NCBI GenBank assembly: GCA_947174015.1
Contig: CAMWHJ010000003.1
Coordinates: 18,522 to 82,521, forward strand
Direction of reading: 5' to 3'
Length of the DNA stretch: 64,000 bases
Source of the DNA: an uncultured Lachnospiraceae bacterium
Lineage (GTDB): Bacteria; Bacillota; Clostridia; Lachnospirales; Lachnospiraceae
In this document: piece by piece, positions 19,636-30,574 of the stretch
Position numbering within the stretch: position 1 is the stretch's first letter
How the letters are laid out: every line of letters starts with the position of its first letter
Notes under the pieces: model-generated
The model's input: only the letters and a program-made list of their open reading frames with translations
Told to the model about the DNA's origin: nothing
The model's database searches: none
Translations under genes and position numbers: made by a program

Positions 19636-20886
19636 CTATCGATTTGCCAGTTCTTTGGTAATATCTTCCCAACTCACACCCTTTTCTACCATGAGAACCA
19701 TAACATGATACAGAAAATCAGAAATCTCATATTTGATTTCTTCCGAGTCAGTGTTCTTGGCAGCAATCACAATTTCTGTTGCCTCTTCTCCCACTTTTTT
19801 CAAAATCTTATCCATCCCCTGCTGAAACAGATAATTGGTGTAAGAGCCTTCCTTGGGATGCTCCTTTCTGTCCGCAATGACAGAATACACCTGATTTAAC
19901 ACACCCATGGGATTTTTCGCTGTTGCTGCCTTCTCTGTCAAATGATTGAAAAAGCAGCTGTAACTTCCAGTGTGGCAGGCAGCCCCCACCTGAGATACCT
20001 TCGCCAGAAGCGTGTCCAAATCACAATCCATGGTAAGGGATTTTACATACTGAAAATGACCCGAAGTCAGTCCTTTTACCCAAATTTCATTGCGGCTGCG
20101 GCTAAAGTAAGTCATTCTGCCTGTGGCAATCGTAAGCTTATATGCCTCTTCATTCATATAAGCTAACATTAGGACTTCATTGGTCATATAATCCTGTACA
20201 ACCACAGGAATCATGCCATCGGAATTCAGTTTAAATTCTGCCCACTCCATGGAACTCTCTAAGATTTCCACAGCAATTCCCTCTGCCTTGCATTTCTTCT
20301 TGATACCGGCAAAATCAGTGTCTTTTTGAGAAAGATCTAATGTACTGATTCCCCTTACATTTTTTATCGAAAGTATCTGACAGATATCTGCCTTTTGTTC
20401 TTTCCACACAGAAAGCACCGGAGTGGAAAGGTTTTGAGAAAGTTCCTGTAATTCCTCCGGCTTTCCCTGATGAAAATAGATAAGTTCCCCAGCAAATTCT
20501 TCTATTATTGCCTTATTATCTGCAATTACTGCCAGATTATCAGCAGATACCGCAATTTTTTCCTTGCCAAAGCGTTTTGACACTTCCTCTGTCAGTGCCT
20601 GATTGTCTGCTTTTTTTAAATTGAGGATGGCTTTTTCTGCCCCTGCATATAACAGTTTTTTGATATCCTCTGCACGTTTTACATTGCCGCCGGCAATTAC
20701 CGGGATCTCCACGGTTCTCACCACTTGTCGCAGCAAACCAATGGCTTTTTCATGGTCTTGGGCAGAATCCGATAAATCAAGTACCAGTAATTCATCCGCC
20801 CCGGCATCGGAATAGTATTTTGCCAGTTCCAGTGCATTTTCCCGCTGAAGAAAAATACAGGGAACTAATTTCTTCTTGTCTTTCAT
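19636..20886 (-). CDS. hisIE: HisIE bifunctional phosphoribosyl-AMP cyclohydrolase / phosphoribosyl-ATP pyrophosphatase with HisF/HisA-like N-terminal barrel
   Basis: HisI core [42 protein letters not shown]...[11 protein letters not shown]; HisE core [15 protein letters not shown]...EISDFLYH; N-terminal about 210 aa TIM-barrel-like. Confidence 0.9.
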   Translation of the reverse strand: MKDKKKLVPCIFLQRENALELAKYYSDAGADELLVLDLSDSAQDHEKAIGLLRQVVRTVEIPVIAGGNVKRAEDIKKLLYAGAEKAILNLKKADNQALTEEVSKRFGKEKIAVSADNLAVIADNKAIIEEFAGELIYFHQGKPEELQELSQNLSTPVLSVWKEQKADICQILSIKNVRGISTLDLSQKDTDFAGIKKKCKAEGIAVEILESSMEWAEFKLNSDGMIPVVVQDYMTNEVLMLAYMNEEAYKLTIATGRMTYFSRSRNEIWVKGLTSGHFQYVKSLTMDCDLDTLLAKVSQVGAACHTGSYSCFFNHLTEKAATAKNPMGVLNQVYSVIADRKEHPKEGSYTNYLFQQGMDKILKKVGEEATEIVIAAKNTDSEEIKYEISDFLYHVMVLMVEKGVSWEDITKELANR

Positions 20887-20896
20887 TGTCTACTCC

Positions 20897-21877
20897 TTAC
20901 AGCATTCCTTTGGTGGAAGGGATATCTTTAATTCTGGCATCATAGGAAATCGCCTCATCCAATGCCTTGGCAAATGCCTTATAAGCAGCTTCGATAATGT
21001 GATGATTGTTGCTTCCATGAATCAGCTTCATGTGAATATTCATTCCTGCCGCATAGGAAATAGCATAGAAAAATTCCCGTACCATTTCTGTATCAAAATA
21101 GCCCACACGTTCTGCGGTAAAGTCCACATCAAACACGAGATATGGTCTGCCGGAAAGATCAATAGCACATAATAACAGCGTCTCATCCATTGGCAGATAT
21201 CTCTGCCCGAAACGCTTTATTCCTTTCTTATACCCCAATGCCTTTCGAATGGCAGTTCCCAAAGCGATTCCGGTATCCTCAATGGTATGATGGCAGTCCA
21301 CAATCAAATCACCTTTCACTCTGCAGGTCAAATCAAATAAACCATGCTTTGCAAAACCCTCCAGCATATGATCAAAAAAACCAATACCGGTTTCAATCTC
21401 TGCCTTTCCGCTGCCATCCAAATTCAATTCCAGGAAAATCTCTGTCTCATTGGTTTTCCGCACCACTCTGGTAGCTCTGTCTGTGTTTCTATCGTTTTGT
21501 CTGTTTCTGTAATCATTGTTGTATTCCCGGTTCTCCCGATTATAACCTCTGTTATTGTAATTATTACCATAATTATTGTTGTAATTGTTCTCTCGACTAT
21601 TGTAATTATTATAATTTCGGTTATAACTATAATTTCGGTTGTTATCCCGATTCATCTCCCTGTTTCCATATTCCCTTCCTATGTTTTGATTCTTCTCCTG
21701 ATTTGCCTCCTGAACTTCCATTACACTTTTTTCCAACATCTTTCTCCAATCCTGCTTATTATCTTCCATATCACTATTCATTTCTTTGCTGCTTTCCGTA
21801 TTCATCTCTTTTTCAATTTCCTTATTCTTTTCATCATTCATATCGTAGTTTAACTCCCTGCTGTTCTCTTCATTCAT
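20897..21877 (-). CDS. hisB: Imidazoleglycerol-phosphate dehydratase with Asn/Tyr/Arg-rich N-terminal extension
   Basis: Catalytic part from RATRVVRKTNETEI..., GIGFFDHMLEGFAKHG, CHHTIEDTGIALG, GSNNHHIIEAAYKAFAKAL. About 133-aa upstream in-frame extension; GGAGAAG RBS just upstream of the ATG at 21877. Confidence 0.92.
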   Translation of the reverse strand: MNEENSRELNYDMNDEKNKEIEKEMNTESSKEMNSDMEDNKQDWRKMLEKSVMEVQEANQEKNQNIGREYGNREMNRDNNRNYSYNRNYNNYNSRENNYNNNYGNNYNNRGYNRENREYNNDYRNRQNDRNTDRATRVVRKTNETEIFLELNLDGSGKAEIETGIGFFDHMLEGFAKHGLFDLTCRVKGDLIVDCHHTIEDTGIALGTAIRKALGYKKGIKRFGQRYLPMDETLLLCAIDLSGRPYLVFDVDFTAERVGYFDTEMVREFFYAISYAAGMNIHMKLIHGSNNHHIIEAAYKAFAKALDEAISYDARIKDIPSTKGML

Positions 21878-21954
21878 TTTTTCTTCTCCATATCTTTCTT
21901 ATTAATTATGAAACAAATCGTAACTGTTTGTACTTTCACAGTTATTCTTATTTT

Positions 21955-22086
21955 GTAACTATTCAGTACCTCATAGTTACAAGCAAAGAATCATGTAAAA
22001 TTGCCTATGGCAATGGTTCTCTGCCTGCTATATCCATTTTTTCTTACGGTCTGTGCAGTAAATGCACAGACCTACTGAACAGTTAC
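21955..22086 (+). repeat. MITE-like palindromic repeat, family 1, copy B, inside the his cluster
   Basis: GTAACTATTCAGTACC at left end; GTAACTGTTCAGTAGG (reverse complement) at right end; internal GGTCTGTGCA-GTAAA-TGCACAGACC stem. Confidence 0.8.
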
Positions 22087-22087
22087 C

Positions 22088-23380
22088 TTATTTTTCAAAT
22101 CGTATGCGAATTGAATTGGCATGTGCCGTCAACTGCTCGGCTTGTGCAAATTTAATGATATCTTCATGTACTTCTTCCAACGCCTCTCTGGAATAGGAAA
22201 TAATGCTGGATTTCTTGATAAAATCATCCACACTGAGGGGCGAGAAAAACTTGGCGGTTCCATTGGTGGGCAGTACATGGTTGGGTCCTGCAAAATAGTC
22301 TCCCAAGGGCTCTGAACTGTATTCTCCAATAAAAATAGCACCTGCATTGCGAATTTTTGTCATCACATCATAGGGATTCTTTGTCTGAATTTCCAAGTGT
22401 TCAGAGGCAATTTCATTGGCGGCTGCAATGGCATCTTCCATAGTATCTGCCACTAAAATATAACCATAATTATCCAAAGATTTCTGGATAATCTCCCTTC
22501 TGGAAAGCTCAGCGGTAAACTTCTCTGTTTCTTTAGAAACCTGCTCTGCCAGTTCTCTGCTGGTGGTAATCAGAATCGCTGATGCCATCTCGTCATGTTC
22601 TGCCTGAGACAGTAAGTCTGCCGCCACATATCTTGGATTGGCACTTTCATCTGCAATCACAAGAATTTCACTGGGACCTGCAATGGAATCAATACTCACA
22701 TGTCCATATACTGCCTTTTTTGCCAATGCCACATAAATATTTCCCGGTCCGACAATTTTATCCACCTTGGGCACGCTCTCGGTTCCATAAGCCAGCGCTG
22801 CAATGGCCTGAGCTCCTCCCACCTTATATACCTCTGTGGCTCCCGCCTCTGTGGCTGCCACCAAAGTGGTGGCACAGACTTTACCGTCTTTTCCGGGAGG
22901 AGTGGTCATGATAATTCTGTCAACGCCTGCCACCTTTGCCGGAACAATGTTCATCAATACAGAAGAAGGATACACTGCCTTTCCTCCAGGCACATACACG
23001 CCTGCCTTTTCCAAGGCAGTCACCTTCTGTCCTAAAATCGTTCCCTTGGGTGAAGAGTGAAACCAACTCTGCTGACGCTGCATTTCATGATATTCTTCAA
23101 TATTCTTTAAGGCTTTTCGAATAATAGCCAGCAGCTCATCACTAACCTGTTCATAAGCTTCCTGAATCTCCTCCTCAGTGACACGAATGGTGGCGGCATC
23201 CACCTTCACACCATCAAATTTTTCTGTGTATTCAAAAATAGCCTTATCACCATTTTCTTTTACATTCGCCACAATTTCATTGACCCTCTGTTCAAATTCT
23301 CCGTAGCTGTTTGGACTTCTCTTTAATAAATTCTCCAAAATGTTTTTCTTTGTTTCTTCTTCCAGCCTGATAATTTTCAT
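22088..23380 (-). CDS. hisD: Histidinol dehydrogenase
   Basis: [66 protein letters not shown]. Confidence 0.97.
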   Translation of the reverse strand: MKIIRLEEETKKNILENLLKRSPNSYGEFEQRVNEIVANVKENGDKAIFEYTEKFDGVKVDAATIRVTEEEIQEAYEQVSDELLAIIRKALKNIEEYHEMQRQQSWFHSSPKGTILGQKVTALEKAGVYVPGGKAVYPSSVLMNIVPAKVAGVDRIIMTTPPGKDGKVCATTLVAATEAGATEVYKVGGAQAIAALAYGTESVPKVDKIVGPGNIYVALAKKAVYGHVSIDSIAGPSEILVIADESANPRYVAADLLSQAEHDEMASAILITTSRELAEQVSKETEKFTAELSRREIIQKSLDNYGYILVADTMEDAIAAANEIASEHLEIQTKNPYDVMTKIRNAGAIFIGEYSSEPLGDYFAGPNHVLPTNGTAKFFSPLSVDDFIKKSSIISYSREALEEVHEDIIKFAQAEQLTAHANSIRIRFEK

Positions 23381-23389
23381 AACAACCTC

Positions 23390-24037
23390 CTATAAAATTG
23401 CTTTCAAATTATTGATAATTTTCGTAATTCGCTCATTCTCCATCTTCATGCTCACCTGATTCACCACCATTCTGGCAGACAGCGGACAAACCTCCTCTAA
23501 AACCGTAAGTCCGTTTTCCCGCAGGGTAGTTCCCGTCTCCACAATATCCACAATCACCTCAGACAGCCCCACTATGGGTGCAAGTTCAATGGAACCGTTC
23601 AGTTTAATAATCTCCACTGTCTGGTGCTTTTTATTGTAGAAATAATCTTTGGCAATGTTGGGATATTTGGTTGCCACGCGAATCAGCTCATGGTGCTGCA
23701 ATAATTTCTTTGCCTCCGCAGGTCCGCACACACACATGTTACACTTTCCAAAGCCCAGATCCAAAACCTCATACATCTTTCTGCCTTCTTCTAAAATGGT
23801 GTCTTTGCCCACAATACCGATATCCGCTGCACCATACTCCACATAGGTAGGTACATCCGGTCCCTTTGCCAAAAAGAATTTCAGTTTTAACTCCTCATTG
23901 ACAAAAATCAGCTTTCTGGAATCTTTGTCCTTCATTTCCTCACAGGTAATGCCTATTTTCTCAAACAGTTCCAGAGTAGTTTTTGCCAGACGCCCCTTTC
24001 CCAAGGCAAATGTTAAATATCTATCCTTATTTTCCAT
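23390..24037 (-). CDS. hisG: ATP phosphoribosyltransferase, short form
   Basis: [52 protein letters not shown]. About 215 aa, paired with hisZ. Confidence 0.97.
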   Translation of the reverse strand: MENKDRYLTFALGKGRLAKTTLELFEKIGITCEEMKDKDSRKLIFVNEELKLKFFLAKGPDVPTYVEYGAADIGIVGKDTILEEGRKMYEVLDLGFGKCNMCVCGPAEAKKLLQHHELIRVATKYPNIAKDYFYNKKHQTVEIIKLNGSIELAPIVGLSEVIVDIVETGTTLRENGLTVLEEVCPLSARMVVNQVSMKMENERITKIINNLKAIL

Positions 24038-24088
24038 GATTGCATATTCCCTTTCTACACAAATGCTGTTTTTCCCTGCCGTTCTCTG

Positions 24089-25297
24089 TTACTGCTCTGT
24101 CACCTTGCCCTCAGGGGCAACATGATAGATAGTTCCAAATCCATTCCGCTTTCCATAGGCTATGCAGTCCTCAAGGGTATGATTTTCTTTTCTCATCAGA
24201 AGAGCCGCTTTCCTGCCCTCTCCTCTCAATTCCTCTGCCTTTCTCACCGCCTCTTCTGCCCCATCTGCCTCATAGACCAAAAGAATGGCATCCTGTTCTG
24301 TATCGATGGCGATCTTTTGTCTGGAAAGTGCCGCTAATAGCTGGTTCACCATCAAGACACAGCCGATGGCAGCCGCATCTTTGCCAAAATGCTTCAGCAG
24401 ACCATCGTATCGTCCGCCGGTAATCAACGCCTCGCCCACTCCATAAGTGTATGCCTTAAAAATTACACCCGTATAATACTTATATTTGCTCACCATGCCC
24501 AAGTCAAAGGTCACATAATCCTCCACACCATAAACCTTTAACGCCGCATAGACTGCCTCCAAACGTTCCAATGCTGCCTTAGACCTTTCATTGCCTGCCA
24601 TTTCTTTTGCCTTGGCAAGCATGTCAATGGAACCGAAAAACTCCGGTGTCATCTTTAAGCATTCCTTAATATTCCGGGGAATATTATGCTCTGCCAAAAG
24701 TTCCTCCACCCCAAAAGGATTCTTATTGGAAATTAACTCTCTCAGTTCATATTCTGTATCTTCCTCCAACTGTGCTGCCTGTGTAAGCCCTTTGAAAAAG
24801 TCCATATGGCCAATGCTCACCTGAAATTCCTTTAAGCCTGCTGTCTTTAAACAGCGAATCATCAGGGCTATCATCTCCGCATCCCCATTGACACTGTCAT
24901 CTCCTATCAGCTCTGCCCCCAACTGGGTCGTCTCCTTCAGCCTGCCCTGAAGGCTCAGATGATTAATAAAGGTATTGCCCATATATCCAAAGCGGATTGG
25001 CATATCTTCGTCATGGTAATACTTTGCTGCGGAACGTGCAATGGACGGTGTAAAATCCGGGCGCATTACTAAAGTATTGCCTTCTCTGTCAAAAAATTTA
25101 AACAATTCCTTGGAGGCCGTGGTTCCCACCTCTCTGGAAAATACGTCAAAATATTCAAATGTAGGTGTCTCGATTGCCTGATAGCCATACTGTTTCAACA
25201 CGGAAAATAAACGGTTCTGTAATACCTGCTTTTTCTCACATTCTGTGTTGTAAATGTCTCTCACACCCTCCGGTGTATGTAATAATCTGTTTTCCAT
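24089..25297 (-). CDS. hisZ: ATP phosphoribosyltransferase regulatory subunit
   Basis: HisRS-like: LLHTPEGVRDIYNTECEKKQ, LVMRPDFTPSIARSAA, GGRYDGLLKHFGKD; adjacent to short hisG. Confidence 0.93.
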   Translation of the reverse strand: MENRLLHTPEGVRDIYNTECEKKQVLQNRLFSVLKQYGYQAIETPTFEYFDVFSREVGTTASKELFKFFDREGNTLVMRPDFTPSIARSAAKYYHDEDMPIRFGYMGNTFINHLSLQGRLKETTQLGAELIGDDSVNGDAEMIALMIRCLKTAGLKEFQVSIGHMDFFKGLTQAAQLEEDTEYELRELISNKNPFGVEELLAEHNIPRNIKECLKMTPEFFGSIDMLAKAKEMAGNERSKAALERLEAVYAALKVYGVEDYVTFDLGMVSKYKYYTGVIFKAYTYGVGEALITGGRYDGLLKHFGKDAAAIGCVLMVNQLLAALSRQKIAIDTEQDAILLVYEADGAEEAVRKAEELRGEGRKAALLMRKENHTLEDCIAYGKRNGFGTIYHVAPEGKVTEQ

Positions 25298-25454
25298 GGG
25301 TTACATCCTTTCCATCATCTATGTATCTGAGCACAATTCCGTCCAATACTTTAATACGATAAATCGCTAATTCATTAACTTATTATCAAAATAAACTCCC
25401 ATCATTATATTATGACAAAGCTGGTATGTCAAGGTTTTTCTTCTTATCTGTACC

Positions 25455-25988
25455 TTATTCACGCATATCCAAATCCCGCTGTATCCCTTCCAAATAAGGC
25501 ACCAGAATACCGTTTTTCCCCACAATATCATACTCCGGTTCCAATTCCTCCAAGCGAAAACTCTTTCTTCCTCCCTGCTCCATCCGTTCATAAAATTCCT
25601 TTAACTTTTGAAACCGCAGGTAATGAAGCTGGTTGATATTAGAATAATACAACAGCAAAAATGCAATTCCTTTCTGTGCTTCAAATTCTTTCATAAACTG
25701 ATACTGATGACTGTGAATGTTCTGCATGGGAAAGGTACCTGTGGTACATTCCTTAGCGTCAAAGCACACAGGAATCCCCTGTACCACACCAATATAATCT
25801 ACGGTACTTTTCTGTTCAAAATATGCCATAGTAATGTGCCTTGTATTTTTGTCAATGGAAATGGGGGTGATGGGGGTGGGAACCTTCTGTATCAATGCCA
25901 ATCCACTTTCCCGGTATTTTTCGTTGGTTCTGTTAATCATCTCTTCTAAGGTGGAGCCTCGCAAGCCCCTGGAACTCCATGTAGCCAT
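25455..25988 (-). CDS. recU: Holliday junction resolvase RecU
   Basis: MATWSSRGLRGSTLEEMINRTNEKYRESGLALIQKVPTPI...STVDYIGVVQGIPVCFDAKECT. Start corrected to the internal ATG at 25988; ORF track start 26096 lies inside the upstream gene. Confidence 0.93.
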   Translation of the reverse strand: MATWSSRGLRGSTLEEMINRTNEKYRESGLALIQKVPTPITPISIDKNTRHITMAYFEQKSTVDYIGVVQGIPVCFDAKECTTGTFPMQNIHSHQYQFMKEFEAQKGIAFLLLYYSNINQLHYLRFQKLKEFYERMEQGGRKSFRLEELEPEYDIVGKNGILVPYLEGIQRDLDMRE

Positions 25989-26968
25989 TATTTTCCCAAC
26001 CTTTCCATCCGTCGAAATTCCTCCGGCACCTGTGCCTGAAACTTCTTTCCCGAAAGATAGGACAGTTTTCCCAAAATCTGCGGAAATTCCAGACAATAGG
26101 CATGCAGTAGCTGAGATTTGATCCCATGTTGCCTTCGAAAACTCTCATTGACCTTTTCATCTCCATACTTTTGATCACCGATAATAGGATGGGTAATGGA
26201 AGCAAGATGTGCTCTGATTTGATGGGTTCGTCCAGTGATCAAAGTTACCTCCAGCAGAGTATAATCCTCTCCCACAAAAATAGGGCAATACTTGGTTTCA
26301 ATAGGTCTTGCTTCCTTATCTGTGGACCGGGCAAGAATTTTTACCTGATTGTTCTTTTCATCCTTCACTAAAAAGCCTTTCATATGTTCCGGTTTTTCCA
26401 CCCGTCCAGTCACATAGCATCTGTAATATTTATGTATGGTTCTGTCTTGAAACATTTTCGACAATTCCTGCAAACCTGCCAGAGACTTACCTGCTGCCAC
26501 CAGACCACTGGTATTTCTGTCAATACGGTTACAGATGGATGGCTTAAAGGTTCGCAATGTGTTCTCGGTCACCTGCCCCTGCTCCATGAGATATTCTAAA
26601 ATGGCATCATTTAAGGAATAATCCTTCGGCTCTGCCTTTTGCACCAGCATACCGCTTTTTTTGTTTACCAGGAGAATATTTTCATCCTCATAGACTATCT
26701 CCAGTGGCTCTCTCTTTTTCTGAGGCTTGACAGCCCCTACTATGGGCTGTTCGTGGAACTTGTCAAAGGTTTCGTCGGATAAATATATTTTTATCACATC
26801 TCCCAACCGGGTTTTTTCATTGCCCTCTGCCTTTTTGTCATTTAATGTGATATTTTTTTTCCGCAGCATCTTGTAGAGAAAACTTTTGGGTGCCCTATTC
26901 AGATATTTTCCCAAAAGCTTATCTAATCTTTGCCCGGCTTCATTTTCCTTCACATCTATCTGTTTCAT
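25988..26968 (-). CDS. RluA-family (RluC/D-type) pseudouridine synthase
   Basis: N-terminal S4-like; INRIDRNTSGLVAAGKSL (catalytic Asp), TGRTHQIRAHLASITHPIIGDQKYG. Confidence 0.93.
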   Translation of the reverse strand: MKQIDVKENEAGQRLDKLLGKYLNRAPKSFLYKMLRKKNITLNDKKAEGNEKTRLGDVIKIYLSDETFDKFHEQPIVGAVKPQKKREPLEIVYEDENILLVNKKSGMLVQKAEPKDYSLNDAILEYLMEQGQVTENTLRTFKPSICNRIDRNTSGLVAAGKSLAGLQELSKMFQDRTIHKYYRCYVTGRVEKPEHMKGFLVKDEKNNQVKILARSTDKEARPIETKYCPIFVGEDYTLLEVTLITGRTHQIRAHLASITHPIIGDQKYGDEKVNESFRRQHGIKSQLLHAYCLEFPQILGKLSYLSGKKFQAQVPEEFRRMERLGK

Positions 26969-27033
26969 CTGCTCTCAATCCTATCCTTTATGATATCTTG
27001 ACTGTTTTTTACTTTTCTAATATTACAATACTT

Positions 27034-27606
27034 TTAGATGGAAATTGCCTTGATAACAGCCGCCAGTTCTTGTTCATAGACTTCTTTTCTCTCGCCTGCC
27101 AGATTTTTCTGCATTTCCTGAATTCTGTTTATGTATGCCTTTTCCTCTTTATAAATTTTCACTGACACTCCATGAAATCCGTTTTTTTCCAGGGCAGTCT
27201 TGATAAATTCTGCCGCATGTTTTTCATCGGTTTTGGTCTTTTCACTGAATCCTACCACCGTCTTGCCTATAATGGTGATATGCAGCAGTTCATGAATTTT
27301 ATCATAGGCAGTAATTACAATGTCCGACAGACAGGTGGCATTTTCAACCGAAGCCTGAATTTTTTCATAGGTTTCCTCACTTCCCGATGGATAGTGGTAA
27401 TACAAAATAGCTGTGGTCAACTGTTTTGCTGCTGGAAGAACCGACACTACTGCCACCACAGTAAGCAGATTCCTGCGGGTGCCGGTTGTGGCATAGCCCA
27501 CAAAGAAAATTGCAAAAGAAAGGGCAAACAGCAGAAGTGTTTTTATGGTCTCCCTTCTTTTCTGGTATACCAGGTAACCATAAGTTCCCTTTTGTATCTT
27601 TTTCAT
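27034..27606 (-). CDS. Conserved hypothetical membrane protein
   Basis: ORF with two N-terminal hydrophobic segments; no recognised family. Confidence 0.7.
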   Translation of the reverse strand: MKKIQKGTYGYLVYQKRRETIKTLLLFALSFAIFFVGYATTGTRRNLLTVVAVVSVLPAAKQLTTAILYYHYPSGSEETYEKIQASVENATCLSDIVITAYDKIHELLHITIIGKTVVGFSEKTKTDEKHAAEFIKTALEKNGFHGVSVKIYKEEKAYINRIQEMQKNLAGERKEVYEQELAAVIKAISI

Positions 27607-27735
27607 TTTACTCTATATCCTTTCCCTTTTTATTCTCGCAAGTAATAAGGAAAATAGCCATGCTTACATGGATATTTGACGAATACCGCAAGGGTCTGAT
27701 ACCTCGCTGCTCCATCCCCATTGCTTGCAGCTGGG

Positions 27736-28500
27736 TTATTGACTTTTTGAAAACATTTTTAACAGCAAGGAGTTTGGCAGCAATTTTGCTGCCAGACAAA
27801 TTGCCTGCATAGACAAACCATACACTGAAACTTCCCGTCCCCTTTTTAAGTCCCTGATTGCCTTTTTCACTACTCTTTTGGGGTCAGCCAAAAAGAACTT
27901 TTTATAAGCAGCCATAGTTTCAAATTCTTCTGCCACCTGAAAAAACTCTGTTTTCACCGGTCCCGGACACACTGCCATTACATGGATGTTTTGTTGCTTT
28001 AATTCCCAATACAAAGCCCTTGAAAAACTCAACACATAGGATTTGCTTGCCGCATACACTCCAAAACCTGCCTGCGGCAAGAAAGCAGCGGAGGATGCCA
28101 GATTAACAATTTTACTTTTTGATTTCATATAAGGCAGGGTATCATAGGTAATTTTTGTCAACACATGACAATTTAGCTGAATCATTGAGAGATTTCCTTC
28201 TCTGCTGATTTTTGAAAAATTTCCGATTTTCCCCAATCCTGCACCATTGACCAGAATTCCCACTTTTGGTTTTTCTTTCTGCAAGGCATCAAGATAGCTC
28301 TGGTATTCCTGAGGTTTTTGCAGGTCTATGGAAAAAATGCGAAGGGGCACACTGCTTTCTGACTGCAGCTTTTCCAGCCGTTGTCTCCGTCGGGCAAGCA
28401 CCCAGATTTCTTCCAGTTGATCTCTGTATTCTTTTTCAAGTGCAAGGACAAATTCTCTTCCCATACCGGAGGATGCACCCGTTACCACCGCTATTCGCAT
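27736..28500 (-). CDS. Short-chain dehydrogenase/reductase
   Basis: VVTGASSGMGREFVLAL, LVNGAGLGKIG, YAASKSYVLSFSRAL (YxxxK). Confidence 0.94.
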   Translation of the reverse strand: MRIAVVTGASSGMGREFVLALEKEYRDQLEEIWVLARRRQRLEKLQSESSVPLRIFSIDLQKPQEYQSYLDALQKEKPKVGILVNGAGLGKIGNFSKISREGNLSMIQLNCHVLTKITYDTLPYMKSKSKIVNLASSAAFLPQAGFGVYAASKSYVLSFSRALYWELKQQNIHVMAVCPGPVKTEFFQVAEEFETMAAYKKFFLADPKRVVKKAIRDLKRGREVSVYGLSMQAICLAAKLLPNSLLLKMFSKSQ

Positions 28501-28637
28501 TTTCTTACCTGCCTTTCTTCTCTACGCTTACTATGCTGACACTTCTTCGTATCGGACAATACTGTCTCTTTATCATATTTGCTTTTCTACTGACTTTGAA
28601 ACAATTATTTTAACTGCTCCATTCCTTCACCGTTACA

Positions 28638-30563
28638 TTACTTCTTCTTTTTATGAACATTTCGAATTGTTTTCTTGGACTTTCGATTTTTCTGTTTTTC
28701 ACTTCCCTCTGTCATGACTTGGCTCTTCTTTCCCTTGTTTTGGCTGAAGAATTTCCCATCTGCCGTATTTCTTGGACGTATCAGGCAGTGTTTGTCAAAA
28801 CCAATCAAATCCGTTCTGCCCGCCAAAGTCAGTGCTTCCTTTACCAATTCATAATTCTTGGGATTTCTATACTGTATCAACGCCCTTTGCATTGCCTTTT
28901 CATGGGGATTCTTGGGAGTATATACCTTTTCCATGGTTCGAGGATCATAACCGGTATAATACATGCAGGTGGACAAGGTGGAGGGGGTGGGATAAAAGTC
29001 CTGTACCTGTTCCGGCATATAGCCTAAATCCCTGAGATACTCTGCCAGCTCCACAGCTTCCTGAATGGTGGAACCCGGATGGGATGACATGAGATACGGC
29101 ACCAAATACTGTTTTTTATTTATTTGTTCGTTGATTTTCTTATACTTTTTTTGGAAGGCTTCATATACCGCATTTTCCGGTTTTCCCATATACTTTAGCA
29201 CATTATCGGAAATATGCTCCGGTGCCACTTTTAACTGACCGCTTACATGGTGGCTGCAAAGTTCATAGAAAAATTCTTCATTTTTATCTGCCATCAGATA
29301 ATCAAAGCGGATTCCCGACCGCACAAAAACTTTTTTTACGTTGGGCAATGCCCGCAGCTTACGAAGCAGCTTTAGATAATCACTATGATCTACTTTTAAA
29401 TTCCTGCATGGCTTTGGAAACAGACACTGTTTGTTGGGACAGGCTCCATGCTCTGCCTGCTTACTACATGCCATATGGCGAAAGTTGGCAGTGGGTCCGC
29501 CCACATCATGGATATATCCCTTGAAATCTTTATCCCAGATGATTTTCTCTGCCTCTGCCAGCAAGGATTCATGACTTCTGGTCTGAATAATTCTTCCCTG
29601 ATGAAAGGTCAAAGCACAAAAACTACAACCGCCAAAACAGCCCCGGTTGCTTACCAGACTGAATTTCACTTCTGCAATGGCAGGTACCCCGCCTGCCTCC
29701 TCATAAGAGGGATGATAATTTCTCATATAAGGCAGGGCATACACCTGATCCATCTCGCTTTGGCTTAAAGGCTTTGCCGGGGGATTCTGCACCACAAACT
29801 GCTTTTCCTTATAAGGCTCCACCAACCGTTTTGCCACAAAAGGATCCGTATTGCAATACTGGGTATAAAAACTCCCTGCATAGCTTTTCTTATTCTCTTT
29901 CAGCTCTGTATAGCTTGGCAGAACAAGGTAATCATAAACACTTTCCAAAGAATTGGTCTTGTACACCGTACCGTCAATAAAGGTAATATCTTTGATATCA
30001 ATACCGCTGTTCAGTGCATCTGCAATCTCCACAATGGGCTTCTCTCCCATGCCATAAATTAGTAAATCTGCTCCAGAATCCAACAACAGGGAACGTTTCA
30101 TAGAATTTGACCAATAGTCATAATGTGCCAATCGTCGCAGGGATGCCTCAATTCCACCGATAATAATTGGTGTCTTCTTATATGTCTGACGTATGAGATT
30201 AGAATACACTGTGGTGGCATAGTCCGGTCTTTTTCCCATAACTCCTCCCGGTGTAAAAGCATCGGTATTTCTGCGTTTTTTCGATACAGAGTAGTGGTTT
30301 ACCATGGAGTCCATATTACCAGCGGTGACAATAAAAGCAAGTCTGGGTTCCCCAAACTCTGCAATGCTTTCCTTTTTCTTCCAGTCGGGCTGTGATATGA
30401 TTCCTATGGTATAGCCATTGGTTTCCAAAACACGGCTGATAATAGCATGTCCAAAAGAAGGATGATCCACATAGGCATCCCCGATAATGTACACAAAATC
30501 CAGTTGTTCTATACCTTGCTGCTTCATTTCCTCTCTGCTGATTGGTAAAAATCCTTTTTCCAT
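28638..30563 (-). CDS. YgiQ-family radical SAM protein
   Basis: [21 protein letters not shown] (CxxxCxxC), N-terminal YgiQ domain [25 protein letters not shown]. Confidence 0.95.
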   Translation of the reverse strand: MEKGFLPISREEMKQQGIEQLDFVYIIGDAYVDHPSFGHAIISRVLETNGYTIGIISQPDWKKKESIAEFGEPRLAFIVTAGNMDSMVNHYSVSKKRRNTDAFTPGGVMGKRPDYATTVYSNLIRQTYKKTPIIIGGIEASLRRLAHYDYWSNSMKRSLLLDSGADLLIYGMGEKPIVEIADALNSGIDIKDITFIDGTVYKTNSLESVYDYLVLPSYTELKENKKSYAGSFYTQYCNTDPFVAKRLVEPYKEKQFVVQNPPAKPLSQSEMDQVYALPYMRNYHPSYEEAGGVPAIAEVKFSLVSNRGCFGGCSFCALTFHQGRIIQTRSHESLLAEAEKIIWDKDFKGYIHDVGGPTANFRHMACSKQAEHGACPNKQCLFPKPCRNLKVDHSDYLKLLRKLRALPNVKKVFVRSGIRFDYLMADKNEEFFYELCSHHVSGQLKVAPEHISDNVLKYMGKPENAVYEAFQKKYKKINEQINKKQYLVPYLMSSHPGSTIQEAVELAEYLRDLGYMPEQVQDFYPTPSTLSTCMYYTGYDPRTMEKVYTPKNPHEKAMQRALIQYRNPKNYELVKEALTLAGRTDLIGFDKHCLIRPRNTADGKFFSQNKGKKSQVMTEGSEKQKNRKSKKTIRNVHKKKK

Positions 30564-30574
30564 AATGCCTCCTG

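Noticed and set aside
21344-21853. 169-aa plus-strand ORF rich in Ile/Val
   Set aside because: Antisense shadow of the Asn/Tyr/Arg codons of the hisB extension; no RBS or family signal.
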